From a virus, in IMG/VR virus record IMGVR_UViG_3300032893_000147, positions 1-39,851 of that record: a DNA stretch of 39,851 bases. One strand, 5' to 3'. The notes beneath the pieces were generated by a model, which saw only the letters and a list, made by a program, of their open reading frames with translations, made no database searches and had not been told where the DNA came from. Position numbers and translations under genes: made by a program. Below are positions 6,321 through 12,426 of this stretch, piece by piece (position 1 is the stretch's first letter; each line of letters starts with the position of its first letter).

Positions 6321-6686
6321 TCACGCTACCGGGTCATCGTCGGCGTAGTCGTCTTCATAGTCGTAGTCGTAGTTGAACTGCGCCTCCCAGTTCTCATCGT
6401 CGTGCTGCTTGAGCATGGCGACCTCGTTGATGGTCCGCTCGCCTTCGGGCTTCTTCTCGATCTCTGCTATCTGCCGCAGGAACCGTTCTCGTTCGTATTG
6501 TCCCTGCGCTCGGAGCTCGGCCATCTTCTTTGACTTCTTGTATTGGCGCACCGCTTCGTCGGCGAGGCGCTGCGCTTTCTTGCGGAGGTCATTCACCTCA
6601 TCGAGACTCAGGCTATTGTCGCTCGACAATGCGATCTCGAAATGGCTGTAGTCGTAGCTCAGCATGATCTTGACCGATGCGTTCAT
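6321..6686 (-). CDS. coiled-coil phage protein with acidic tail
   Basis: A 121-aa protein with an N-terminal beta-like segment (NASVKIMLSYDYSHFEIAL), a central helix predicted as coiled coil (residues about 30-95, rich in Lys/Glu/Arg) and a very acidic Tyr/Asp C-terminus (YDYDYEDDYADDD). This layout resembles small proteins encoded near recombinases in several phages, but I cannot name a family. ATG follows AGAGGAGAAAAGAGG. The acidic tail could bind a basic protein or mimic DNA; that is speculation. Confidence 0.7.
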   Translation of the reverse strand: MNASVKIMLSYDYSHFEIALSSDNSLSLDEVNDLRKKAQRLADEAVRQYKKSKKMAELRAQGQYERERFLRQIAEIEKKPEGERTINEVAMLKQHDDENWEAQFNYDYDYEDDYADDDPVA

Positions 6687-6729
6687 CCTCTTTTCTCCTC
6701 TCTCTTTCGACCTGTATCTCTCGTTACCA

Positions 6730-7170
6730 CTACACGGCGGATTTCATCGTTCGATCGAACATGACTATTGAACCCGCCACGGCCACGTTGAATGAATTGG
6801 TACGGATGCTCGGTAGTGAAAGATGCAAAGGACACTGAGCGAGATATTGAGCCGGGATTCCGTGATCTTCCGCCCCGAGCAAGTAGACGGCCCTCTCTGG
6901 ATGTACGAACGTCGAAATGTCTCTCCCGCCCATCTCAACCGCGACGATGGGACAACTGTATGGGATGTGCTCCTTGAAGTCGTCCCAATCCTTGAAGGTG
7001 AGAAGGGGAACGTGACGCCAGGTCTGGAGCGTGTCGCTTGCCTGTTTCGAGTAGCGGCACCCGATGGTGAAGATGAACTCGGCTCCGAGCTGGTAGGCTG
7101 ATCGCCAAAGCGTCCCGAGATTACTCGGCGTCTTGTTGTGGAAAATCCCGATTCCGAAGTATCCCCTCAC
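6730..7170 (-). CDS. SpoU/TrmH-family RNA 2'-O-ribose methyltransferase
   Basis: A 146-aa protein, the size of a minimal SPOUT enzyme, which methylates ribose 2'-OH of tRNA or rRNA using SAM in a trefoil-knot fold. All three family motifs are present: motif 1 with N17 and R23 (NLGTLWRSA), motif 2 with E101 and G104 (LLGAEDHGIP), motif 3 with S126 and N128 (SFNVAVAGS). The GTG at 7170 (AGGGG eight bases upstream) gives the family-typical opening MRGYFGIGIF. A GTG at 7212 with AGGA upstream is an alternative start. It sits between an HNH-like gene and small genes of the early operon. The RNA target cannot be read from the sequence. Confidence 0.85.
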   Translation of the reverse strand: MRGYFGIGIFHNKTPSNLGTLWRSAYQLGAEFIFTIGCRYSKQASDTLQTWRHVPLLTFKDWDDFKEHIPYSCPIVAVEMGGRDISTFVHPERAVYLLGAEDHGIPAQYLAQCPLHLSLPSIRTNSFNVAVAGSIVMFDRTMKSAV

Positions 7171-7215
7171 TTCATTGCCCCTTGCTGATATCCCTGCTTC
7201 ACGGCTTCTCACCGA

Positions 7216-7539
7216 CTACTTCCTGAACCGCCGGTCCTTGGACTTCTTCAAAGCCTTCTGGATCTCGTAGGCCAACTTCTCCGCCTCCAGGCTGTCGGGG
7301 TTCAGCTGCGCCCGCGAGTTGCACCGACCGGCGTGCGTGCCGCGGAAGTTCAGCGGATGGTTGATGACCTCCTGGCCCCACAGCTTCACGGTCCACTTTC
7401 GGTCAGGGATCCGGTGCGCGGCCTCCATGGCCGTGATGGACACAGGCTCCCCACAGGAAAAACACCGGCCGCTCTGCATGGAGAACAGGCGAAACTTTAA
7501 GGCCCGGATCTTCTCGGTGACAAGCTCTGACTTGCTCAT
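7216..7539 (-). CDS. HNH-like zinc protein
   Basis: A 107-aa protein. CFSCG (residues about 26-30) is followed by EAAHRIPD, NHPLN and CNS. This Cys pair, His, Asn-His and Cys-Asn order is that of HNH/treble-clef nucleases, where the AAH histidine is catalytic. It ends in a basic helix. ATG at 7539 overlaps the upstream stop. It could be an HNH nickase or a structural zinc protein; sequence alone cannot show activity. Its position next to the exonuclease and Erf genes suggests a DNA-processing role. Confidence 0.65.
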   Translation of the reverse strand: MSKSELVTEKIRALKFRLFSMQSGRCFSCGEPVSITAMEAAHRIPDRKWTVKLWGQEVINHPLNFRGTHAGRCNSRAQLNPDSLEAEKLAYEIQKALKKSKDRRFRK

Positions 7540-7973
7540 TCTTCCTTCCCTTCCACGAGCACGATTCCCTCCTCAGCCGCCACACGATGACACCACTCGA
7601 TCCCTGCGGCCTCGACGACCGTGCTCACCGTAGATTCACTCACCGGCCTGACCTTCACGGTCCTTCCGAACCTTCGCTCTTCCACGGGCCACTCGGGAAC
7701 GGAGTCCTTCATCACCAGTTTCATCTCCGCCAGGTCGTACCCAAAGTGCAGGGCAAGCTGCTGCAGGTGACCATGAAGGTGAGCGGACTGCGATCCTGGA
7801 CCAAACGTGCGCGGCTTGCTGGGCCTGTCCACCGAAACACGGATGAATCCGTTGTGCACCTTCACGCACCGATCACAGATCACCCTCACCGTATCACGGA
7901 AGGCGGGGGGGATAATGAGCAGGAGCTCACCGTCACTTGTCATCCCCTCCACCACGGCGTTCGGAATTGTCAC
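7536..7973 (-). CDS. conserved phage protein, possible recombination accessory (NinB-like)
   Basis: A 145-aa protein. The GTG overlaps the exonuclease TGA (GTGA), which fixes the start. A basic segment (SKPRTFGPGSQSAHLHGHL) carries a G-x-x-SQ-x-x-x-L-x-GH pattern that recurs in phage proteins encoded beside recombination genes. The C-terminal VEAAGIEWCHRVAAEEGIVL is helical. The resemblance to NinB-type proteins is a judgement from style and context, not a firm family match. Likely partners are the Erf and exonuclease products. Confidence 0.55.
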   Translation of the reverse strand: MTIPNAVVEGMTSDGELLLIIPPAFRDTVRVICDRCVKVHNGFIRVSVDRPSKPRTFGPGSQSAHLHGHLQQLALHFGYDLAEMKLVMKDSVPEWPVEERRFGRTVKVRPVSESTVSTVVEAAGIEWCHRVAAEEGIVLVEGKEE

Positions 7974-8632
7974 GCAGCGGCCTTTCTCAGAAGACCCGAC
8001 ACCTCGTACAGCTCGCGGCACGCTTTAAACCGACGCTCCTGCAGGTCGACGTTCTCCATCTCCTTCCACTCGAAACCCTCTGACGGATCACGGCCAAGAC
8101 GAAGTATCCCCGCCTTCTTCACGTCGTACCCGTTCTCGTGAGCGAGCATCCAGTACCCGGCGACCTGTGCGTACTGGTCTTCGTAGATGGCCTTGGAAGT
8201 CTTGATGTCGGCCAGCGTCAGCACACCGTCAAGGATAATGATTAGGTCCAGCTTCCCTCCGTAGCGCATGGTCTCACTCACCAGGTCCTTTTCCACGGCG
8301 ACGACCTCAATATCGTGCTGAGACCGCCACTCATGGTACTTCACCAAGGATGTCTCGGCGCGGTCCCTATCTATCGCGTCGAACTCCGCGACGTAGGGGA
8401 GGTATCTTTCCATTCCCTGTATGTCGCACTCGGCGAGGTAGTGGGCCAGAGTCCCGGCCTTGGCCAGCTCGTCAACATATGTGGCGGTGTTGATGTGACG
8501 AAGACCCATGATGTTGTTCCAGCGCTCAAGAGCCTCTTTCCTCATCACGCCGGTGATCGTGGTACAGGACGGGACTCGCGTCCCGTCTTTCAACTTGTAG
8601 ACCGACCTTTCGTTCTTCGGTGTGAAAATCAC
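7970..8632 (-). CDS. RecB/Cas4-like PD-(D/E)XK exonuclease
   Basis: A 220-aa protein with the nuclease signature in full: G-x-x-x-H with H64 (AGTLAHYL), E114, D129 (YGGKLDLI), D142-I-K144 (LADIKTSK) and the QxxxY-type Q156-x-x-x-Y160. Such enzymes resect double-strand ends to give single strands. The gene directly overlaps erf (GTGA), the usual exonuclease plus annealing-protein pairing of phage recombination. The GTG start has GGAGG six bases upstream. No iron-sulphur Cys cluster typical of true Cas4 is visible, so a plain phage exonuclease is favoured. Confidence 0.85.
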   Translation of the reverse strand: MIFTPKNERSVYKLKDGTRVPSCTTITGVMRKEALERWNNIMGLRHINTATYVDELAKAGTLAHYLAECDIQGMERYLPYVAEFDAIDRDRAETSLVKYHEWRSQHDIEVVAVEKDLVSETMRYGGKLDLIIILDGVLTLADIKTSKAIYEDQYAQVAGYWMLAHENGYDVKKAGILRLGRDPSEGFEWKEMENVDLQERRFKACRELYEVSGLLRKAAA

Positions 8633-9516
8633 GCGGCACCTCCGGCGGGAACACTGGTCATCCGCTTCACCGTGTCCAGCAGAGCCTTCAACGCATCGCA
8701 ATTCCCCTGGTCGAGATTGCTGTCTGCGGAGTCGCGGAACCGCTGCGCCACCTTTGGCGGGATCTTGTCCAGCAGTGGGAGAATGGCGTCGTACAGCTTC
8801 CGGCAGTCGGCGGGCGTTGACTCGGCTAGCCCCTCCTTGCTACCGTGGCCGACCTCGAACACCGTCTCCACCGGCTCGTCGCTGTACTCCTTGCGCCTGC
8901 TGTGCTTCTTCGCCGCTCCCGTTGCCTGAGCATCGTCGTCATCCTCGGCGGTCATTATCCCGAATGCGTTGTTGAAGGCGTACCGCTTGGCGTAGGTCAA
9001 CGCGCTTGCCACCTTCTGGGCCGCGTTCATGTAGGCGTCGTGGTCAATCGGGACCGCGAAGCGAGTCTGTTCCTCGTGGCCGTCCACGTGGTGAGCGATG
9101 CAGATTGCCGCCACTTCCTTGTCAGTCTGCTCGGTCTTGATGGTGTAGCTCAGGCCATTGGCCTCCAGGGGAACCTTCACCGTCTCCACGATGTCCTCAA
9201 GGGCTGCGAAGCTGTAGCGGTACTTCCCGTGCTTGTCGTACACGTCGTGCGTCTTGGAAACAGCGGGGCACACGCTCTGGAACCTCGACAGAGCCTTGAA
9301 AAACTGCTCCTTCGCCCACGCCGCTTTCTGCTTCTCCACCATCGCCAGAAGCCGCTCCATGGTCTCCACGGGCAGGCTTTTGTCGATTGCGCGGGCAACC
9401 AAGGTCTGAAAGTCGATCTTGGCGTCCGCGGTCTGCGGAACCTGAACAGGCAGGCCGGTCGTCTCCTTCTTCACCAGTGCGGTCCCCTTCCGCACAGCAG
9501 CCTTCTTGGTACTCAC
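8629..9516 (-). CDS. erf: ERF-family single-strand annealing recombinase
   Basis: A 295-aa protein. The core (residues about 65-200) has the family pattern: KYRYSFAALEDIVETVKVPL, then GLSYTI, HHVDGHEEQT, and AAQKVASALTYAKRYAFNNAFGI followed by the acidic EDDDDA. ERF proteins bind single-stranded DNA and anneal complementary strands, and can circularise or repair phage genomes. The N-terminus is Lys-rich and the C-terminus, after a basic linker, is a separate helical domain. The GTG start has GGAGG six bases upstream and overlaps the small zinc gene stop. It is translationally coupled to the exonuclease gene downstream. Confidence 0.9.
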   Translation of the reverse strand: MSTKKAAVRKGTALVKKETTGLPVQVPQTADAKIDFQTLVARAIDKSLPVETMERLLAMVEKQKAAWAKEQFFKALSRFQSVCPAVSKTHDVYDKHGKYRYSFAALEDIVETVKVPLEANGLSYTIKTEQTDKEVAAICIAHHVDGHEEQTRFAVPIDHDAYMNAAQKVASALTYAKRYAFNNAFGIMTAEDDDDAQATGAAKKHSRRKEYSDEPVETVFEVGHGSKEGLAESTPADCRKLYDAILPLLDKIPPKVAQRFRDSADSNLDQGNCDALKALLDTVKRMTSVPAGGAA

Positions 9517-9668
9517 TCCTTGCCTCCTTGATCCCCGTAGAATGCACGCTTTGCTTCACGGACCTGACGAGCGGCTGATTCCTTGCATCTCGCGCACAGT
9601 TGCTCGCGTCCGTAGTCCTGCTCCTCGTCCCATTTCGAGAACTCAAGACCGCAGACCTTGCACTTCAT
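9513..9668 (-). CDS. 51-aa zinc-ribbon microprotein
   Basis: ATG at 9668 follows GAGGAGG. Cys3-x2-Cys6 and Cys25-x2-Cys28 form a complete four-Cys ribbon, followed by a basic helix (ESAARQVREAKRAFYG). Start and stop overlap both neighbours (ATGA and GTGA). It resembles the zinc-finger half of DksA/TraR-type proteins only in the Cys spacing. It is directly coupled to erf. Confidence 0.72.
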   Translation of the reverse strand: MKCKVCGLEFSKWDEEQDYGREQLCARCKESAARQVREAKRAFYGDQGGKE

Positions 9669-9796
9669 CGCGCCCCCTCCTCTCGGTCCTCACGGTCCCG
9701 AATCCTCTCGTCAGCCCGCTCCTGCATACGGTCAAGCTGGCAGTAGATGCAGTCGCAGTCCGGCTCGTGTTCCTCGTCCTCCATTTGGTCACTCAC
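9665..9796 (-). CDS. 43-aa Cys/charged microprotein
   Basis: The GTG overlaps the upstream TGA (GTGA); an in-frame ATG four codons later is the alternative start. The peptide has CDCIYC (three Cys) in an acidic context and then a highly charged helix of Asp/Glu/Arg (MQERADERIRDREDREE). The stop overlaps the next ATG. Support comes from the start/stop chain rather than from homology. Confidence 0.6.
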   Translation of the reverse strand: MSDQMEDEEHEPDCDCIYCQLDRMQERADERIRDREDREEGAR

Positions 9797-10020
9797 CGGT
9801 GGATGTCCTCCCGGTAGTCGTGGCCCATCAGGTCGGGCTCGGGGGGCTCGGGGATTTCGTTCTCCACAACCACCTTCAATCCCGCCAGGATCTGCCGAGC
9901 GTTGTTCAGGTTGTGCTGGACGTTGCCGATGTGGTACACGCCGCTTTCAAGCTGGTCGTCCACCGTGGAAAGCAACCCCTCGGCGCGTTCCAGAGCCTTG
10001 ATGATGTCGGAGTGGTTCAC
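9793..10020 (-). CDS. helical hypothetical protein
   Basis: A 75-aa protein mainly composed of amphipathic helix (SDIIKALERAEGLLSTV, then VQHNLNNARQILAGL) with a Pro/Asp/His C-terminus. The GTG start overlaps the preceding TGA. It is the second gene of the recombination operon, just after the ribbon-helix-helix protein. No family recognised. Confidence 0.66.
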   Translation of the reverse strand: MNHSDIIKALERAEGLLSTVDDQLESGVYHIGNVQHNLNNARQILAGLKVVVENEIPEPPEPDLMGHDYREDIHR

Positions 10021-10196
10021 TTCACGATCCTTTCCAGAAGCGCGGTGTCACCGGCGCCCACCTTCGCCACCAGCCGACGAATCACCTCGGTCATGCTCAC
10101 CCGCTTCATCGCGCACGCGGCCTTGAATCCGCTGATGTCCGCGTTCAAGTTCAGGTTGATGACCTTCACCACGCCCTCTTTCATTTTCCCGCTCAC
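10017..10196 (-). CDS. ribbon-helix-helix DNA-binding protein (operon leader gene)
   Basis: A 59-aa protein. A beta strand (VVKVINLNLN) is followed by two helices (DISGFKAACAMKR and SMTEVIRRLVAKV), the MetJ/Arc/CopG fold. The GTG has an unusually strong ribosome site, AAAGGAGGTGA. An ATG at 10217 is possible but would lie at the transcription start. As the first gene behind the strong promoter at 10224-10251 it is a natural candidate for an autorepressor of the recombination operon (inference). Confidence 0.72.
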   Translation of the reverse strand: MSGKMKEGVVKVINLNLNADISGFKAACAMKRVSMTEVIRRLVAKVGAGDTALLERIVK

Positions 10197-10223
10197 CGTC
10201 TCACCTCCTTTGATCATACAGGA

Positions 10224-10251
10224 ATTATACCACGTCTACGAAATATTGCAA
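10224..10251 (-). promoter_or_regulatory. strong extended -10 promoter of the recombination operon
   Basis: Read on the minus strand: TTGCAA (10251-10246), 16-bp spacer, and TG-G-TATAAT with the consensus -10 at 10229-10224. The perfect TATAAT and the TG extension make it the best -10 in the window. The predicted start near 10217 is 20 bases before the GTG of the first gene. Confidence 0.88.
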
Positions 10252-10261
10252 GAACTATTTT

Positions 10262-10681
10262 TCACAATTCCACTTCCCTGTCGCCAGTGGCAGCATCCTT
10301 CCCCGACTTCTTTGCAGACCTCTTTTTCTGTGGTCGCTCAGTAGGACGAGGGAGAAAGGGACGGCAAGCATCGCAGAAGTCTCCTATGACAACCCTTCCA
10401 CACCCCGGCGCATATCCCGCCAGAAGGAAAAGTTTCTCGTTGTGCTTATAGACCTGGCCGTCGTGAAGCCAAAGGTTATCCTGATCCACCGGCTTGAAAA
10501 CAGGAACCTTCTCGCACCATTTCATCTTCGAAGGATCTCCCTCTATTCTGCAGGAGTGACAGAACACCCTTCCCTCTGTACGTTCAAACCGAGGGCTCTT
10601 GCAGTTTGGGCACAACTCTTTCCCTTCCAGATCAACGGGCTTCACCGGAAGAAGTTCGCCAGCACGATATACCGCGCTCAC
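10262..10681 (-). CDS. zinc-finger protein of the replication operon
   Basis: A 139-aa protein with CPNC (residues about 24-27) and CHSC (41-44) forming one ribbon, further Cys (WCEK, GCGR) and CDAC (103-106), then a Lys/Arg-rich, probably disordered tail (PQKKRSAKKSGK). The GTG overlaps the stop of the O-like initiator gene (GTGA), so it is co-translated with it. Position suggests a replication accessory. It does not resemble a known helicase loader. Confidence 0.68.
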   Translation of the reverse strand: MSAVYRAGELLPVKPVDLEGKELCPNCKSPRFERTEGRVFCHSCRIEGDPSKMKWCEKVPVFKPVDQDNLWLHDGQVYKHNEKLFLLAGYAPGCGRVVIGDFCDACRPFLPRPTERPQKKRSAKKSGKDAATGDREVEL

Positions 10682-11334
10682 TTTGCCCTCCTTGCAAAAG
10701 TTGTACTCCTCTCCTGGGACCTAGAAAGCCAAGAGGTTATGAATCGATTGAAGTCCTTTTTCTTCGGGTGTGCCGACAACCATGCTTTCATGTGAAAAAG
10801 TTCCTTCTTTACGTCCACTCCTTCGTAGCACTCCTCCCAAAACTCGATATCAGACTCCGTGAGCTTCCAGACTTTTTTCTCATAGTCGTAGACCGCTTTT
10901 CGAGGCTGGACCGGAGGATGCGAAGCATCGTCCGGGACAACCGGAGTACTCTCCGGTATCTCTTTGTCATTGGTACTTGTAAGAGTGTTCATTGTAGGGT
11001 CAACCCCGGTTGAGGGGGTCCCCTCAACGCCGGTAGAGGGGGGGGTCAACCCCGGTTGAGGGGGGTAGGGTATCTGGAGCTCGTAGGTGTTGGATGAACG
11101 ATCGGACTTCTGAACCTGTAGCCACCCTCTTTTCTCTAGCTCCCGGCACCAGTTCCTTATGGACTGTTCCGAACATCCCAAGGCTTTCGCCATCGTTGGC
11201 ACAGAAGGCCAGCACACATCGTCCTGTCCAGTGTAGGCAGCAAGAAGGGCGTAGAGAGCCTTGACCTCGATTTTCAGGGTAGGGTCACATAGAACCTTCT
11301 TAAAGACGATTCCATAGCCCTTCGGATACCTCAT
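10678..11334 (-). CDS. O-like replication initiator with winged-helix N-terminus
   Basis: A 218-aa protein. Residues about 5-95 form a winged-helix DNA-binding domain (SVPTMAKALGCSEQSIRNW is the helix-turn-helix, followed by LEKRGWLQV). A Pro/Ser/Thr-rich linker carries repeats of PSTGV, encoded by DNA iterons. The C-terminal region, with DVKKELFHMKAWLSAHP and RFITSWLSR, resembles the helicase-interaction part of phage replication proteins. Such proteins melt the origin and load the host helicase. The ATG at 11334 overlaps the upstream gene (ATGA). No helicase or polymerase gene is present, so host machinery must be recruited. Confidence 0.8.
   Translation of the reverse strand: MRYPKGYGIVFKKVLCDPTLKIEVKALYALLAAYTGQDDVCWPSVPTMAKALGCSEQSIRNWCRELEKRGWLQVQKSDRSSNTYELQIPYPPQPGLTPPSTGVEGTPSTGVDPTMNTLTSTNDKEIPESTPVVPDDASHPPVQPRKAVYDYEKKVWKLTESDIEFWEECYEGVDVKKELFHMKAWLSAHPKKKDFNRFITSWLSRSQERSTTFARRAK
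10997..11065. repeat. three 23-bp iterons inside the initiator gene (candidate origin)
   Basis: Three tandem 23-bp units start at 10997, 11020 and 11043. Units 1 and 3 are identical over 22 bases and contain GTCAACCCCGGTTGA with CAAC/GTTG arms. Unit 2 is a diverged relative. They lie in the low-complexity linker of the O-like gene, exactly the arrangement of the lambda origin within O. The origin function is inferred. Confidence 0.72.
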
Positions 11335-11516
11335 TCCTTGACCTCTGAGGCCCCGTGCAGTACTGCACCGCGTCTTTCTGCAGGGTTTCGGGCAATCATC
11401 TGGTAAACGGCATCCCGAACGAAATGGCCCATCTTGTGCCACCTCTTTTTCTGTGCCACGTAGTCGCAGACTTCCTTGTATTCTTCATCGGTCAGGGTGC
11501 ATCGGATCTCGGGCAT
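11331..11516 (-). CDS. ribbon-helix-helix-like small regulator (first gene of replication operon)
   Basis: A 61-aa protein: a strand (MPEIRCTLTDEEY) followed by helices EYKEVCDYVAQKK and MGHFVRDAVYQMIARNP, consistent with a ribbon-helix-helix fold. The ATG at 11516 has AGGAGG nine bases upstream. The stop overlaps the initiator ATG (ATGA). Directly upstream are a palindrome (11549-11574) and the leftward promoter. An autoregulatory role is inferred. Confidence 0.66.
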   Translation of the reverse strand: MPEIRCTLTDEEYKEVCDYVAQKKRWHKMGHFVRDAVYQMIARNPAERRGAVLHGASEVKE

Positions 11517-11548
11517 AAAAAAGAGCCTCCTGCCGGGTGGCGTGCCAA

Positions 11549-11574
11549 TTTGAGTCCTGGGAGTACAACTCAAA
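11549..11574. promoter_or_regulatory. operator-like inverted repeat TTTGAGT-N12-ACTCAAA
   Basis: A perfect 7-bp inverted repeat, TTTGAGT at 11549-11555 and ACTCAAA at 11568-11574, lies in the leader of the replication operon, 33 bases before the first ATG. A GC-rich palindrome (GCCGGGGCCGG on the minus strand) adjoins it. It may be an operator or an RNA hairpin. Confidence 0.45.
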
Positions 11575-11633
11575 CCGGCCCCGGCATGAGGCCCCTACTC
11601 CGCAGTTACGACGCCGCGCCAACGGCAAGAAGA

Positions 11634-11662
11634 AGGGTATCAGAAGAAACGTATCACGTCAA
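11634..11662 (-). promoter_or_regulatory. leftward promoter of the replication operon
   Basis: On the minus strand: TTGACG (11662-11657; 5/6), 17-bp spacer, then TG-A-TACCCT with the -10 at 11639-11634 (3/6 plus the TG extension). Its -35 lies in the left arm of the palindrome at 11658-11672. The next genes leftward are the ribbon-helix-helix protein and the initiator. Confidence 0.6.
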
Positions 11663-11672
11663 CCCCGTTGAC
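11658..11672. promoter_or_regulatory. palindrome GTCAAC-CCC-GTTGAC spanning both -35 boxes
   Basis: A perfect 6-bp inverted repeat with a CCC centre. The left arm overlaps the -35 of the leftward promoter and the right arm overlaps the -35 of the rightward one. The same sequence, with one extra G, is the core of iterons 1 and 3 at 10997-11065. A protein bound here would block both promoters. Confidence 0.7.
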
Positions 11673-11696
11673 ACCTGTGGATAACTTGTGTATAGA
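11668..11696 (+). promoter_or_regulatory. rightward sigma70 promoter in the control region
   Basis: Consensus TTGACA at 11668-11673, an ideal 17-bp spacer, and TATAGA (5/6) at 11691-11696. No credible plus-strand gene follows; the transcript would enter the late terminator region and run antisense to the lysis genes. A short regulatory or priming RNA is the likeliest product (inference). Confidence 0.72.
11676..11695. promoter_or_regulatory. DnaA boxes within the rightward promoter
   Basis: TGTGGATAA at 11676-11684 is the exact complement of the strong DnaA box TTATCCACA. TGTGTATAG at 11687-11695 matches the TTATNCACA consensus at 8 of 9 positions, in the same orientation with an 11-bp period. 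They lie in the spacer and -10 of the promoter. DnaA binding would affect transcription or assist origin opening. Confidence 0.65.
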
Positions 11697-11789
11697 TTGG
11701 ACATCCTGTAGCGCCCACCGAGGCGGGGCCAGGAGAGGGGCGGCGAATCCCGGGCAGGGAGATTGAGCCGCCCTTCGTCATTTCCGGGG
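11697..11789 (+). other. non-coding leader after the rightward promoter
   Basis: There is no start codon with a ribosome site here. GGGCGGC (11738-11744) can pair with GCCGCCC (11767-11773) over a 22-base loop, followed only by TT. The stretch could give a short structured RNA from the rightward promoter. Nothing else was recognised. Confidence 0.4.
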
Positions 11790-11833
11790 AAAAAGTGGCC
11801 GGTCGTTCAAAGGAGGCGAGGAACCGACCGGCC
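11790..11833 (-). terminator. terminator of the late/lysis transcript
   Basis: On the minus strand GGCCGGTCGGTTC (11833-11821) pairs with GAACGACCGGCC (11808-11797), with one bulged base and a 12-base loop. It is followed by AC and TTTTT (11794-11790). It lies about 60 bases after the last lysis gene and prevents late transcription from running into the control region. Confidence 0.82.
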
Positions 11834-11895
11834 GGAAAACGCCCACCGGCCCGGGTGAAGGCTGAACCCAATGCCAATGGACGTGGCGGCCGAAC

Positions 11896-12426
11896 TCACC
11901 AGACCTTGAGAGCCCGCCCGCCTTCGTATACTGCGACCACCCCAAGTCCCACCCCGAGGGTGATGCACCCGATTCGTAGCACACTGTTCTGTGCCTCCAG
12001 CGCCTTCGCGTCAACCTGGGCTTTTTGCAAGTCCTTTTTGATTTGGGTGGTAGAGTCGATAGAGAGCTTCAAATCCTGTTGCAATTGCGTCGACTTGCTT
12101 TCCAAGGTCGACTCCAGCGCTTGCGATATTGCCAAGGATGCCGTCAATGATGCGTTGTCCGCTTGCAATGTCCCGCTGCTGTTTTGCAATGACAGCATCG
12201 TCGCTTGCAAGGAGTCGATTTGACTTGTCAAGCTGTCCTGATAGGCTTTGAAGTTTGCCGGCAAGGTCGTGATTAGCGGCAACAGCGTCTGCCAGAGAGG
12301 TTCGGAGAGAGTCGGCGGAATCACTGGCGGATTTGAGGTCAGCGTTGAGCTTTGCCCCTGAACCGTGAGCGACCCACAGCACAATCCCACCGCACAGAAC
12401 AGCACCAGCAAGGAACGCCGCCGCAT
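11896..12426 (-). CDS. spanin-like protein with N-terminal signal and C-terminal membrane span
   Basis: A 176-aa protein. Residues 1-22 are a signal-like segment (RRRSLLVLFCAVGLCC) with adjacent Cys but no perfect lipobox. Next come a Pro-rich stretch (SNPPVIPPTLSEPLW), a long heptad-like helix (about 65-145), and a C-terminal span (ITLGVGLGVVAVY) with a short basic tail. This order resembles unimolecular spanins, which link outer and inner membranes to finish lysis. It overlaps the 12011-12445 gene over more than 400 bases in another frame. In 12061-12120 this frame has 15/20 G/C third positions by hand count, against 6/19 in the other. The ribosome site is weak. Confidence 0.66.
   Translation of the reverse strand: MRRRSLLVLFCAVGLCCGSLTVQGQSSTLTSNPPVIPPTLSEPLWQTLLPLITTLPANFKAYQDSLTSQIDSLQATMLSLQNSSGTLQADNASLTASLAISQALESTLESKSTQLQQDLKLSIDSTTQIKKDLQKAQVDAKALEAQNSVLRIGCITLGVGLGVVAVYEGGRALKVW

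Noticed and set aside
6749-6760. 12-bp perfect palindrome GTTCGATCGAAC
   Set aside because: It lies within the 3' coding part of the SpoU gene and has no promoter nearby. Most likely chance.
11795-12223. 142-codon plus-strand frame behind the rightward promoter
   Set aside because: The start lies inside the terminator hairpin and the frame is the complement of the spanin heptads. No convincing ribosome site at the right distance.
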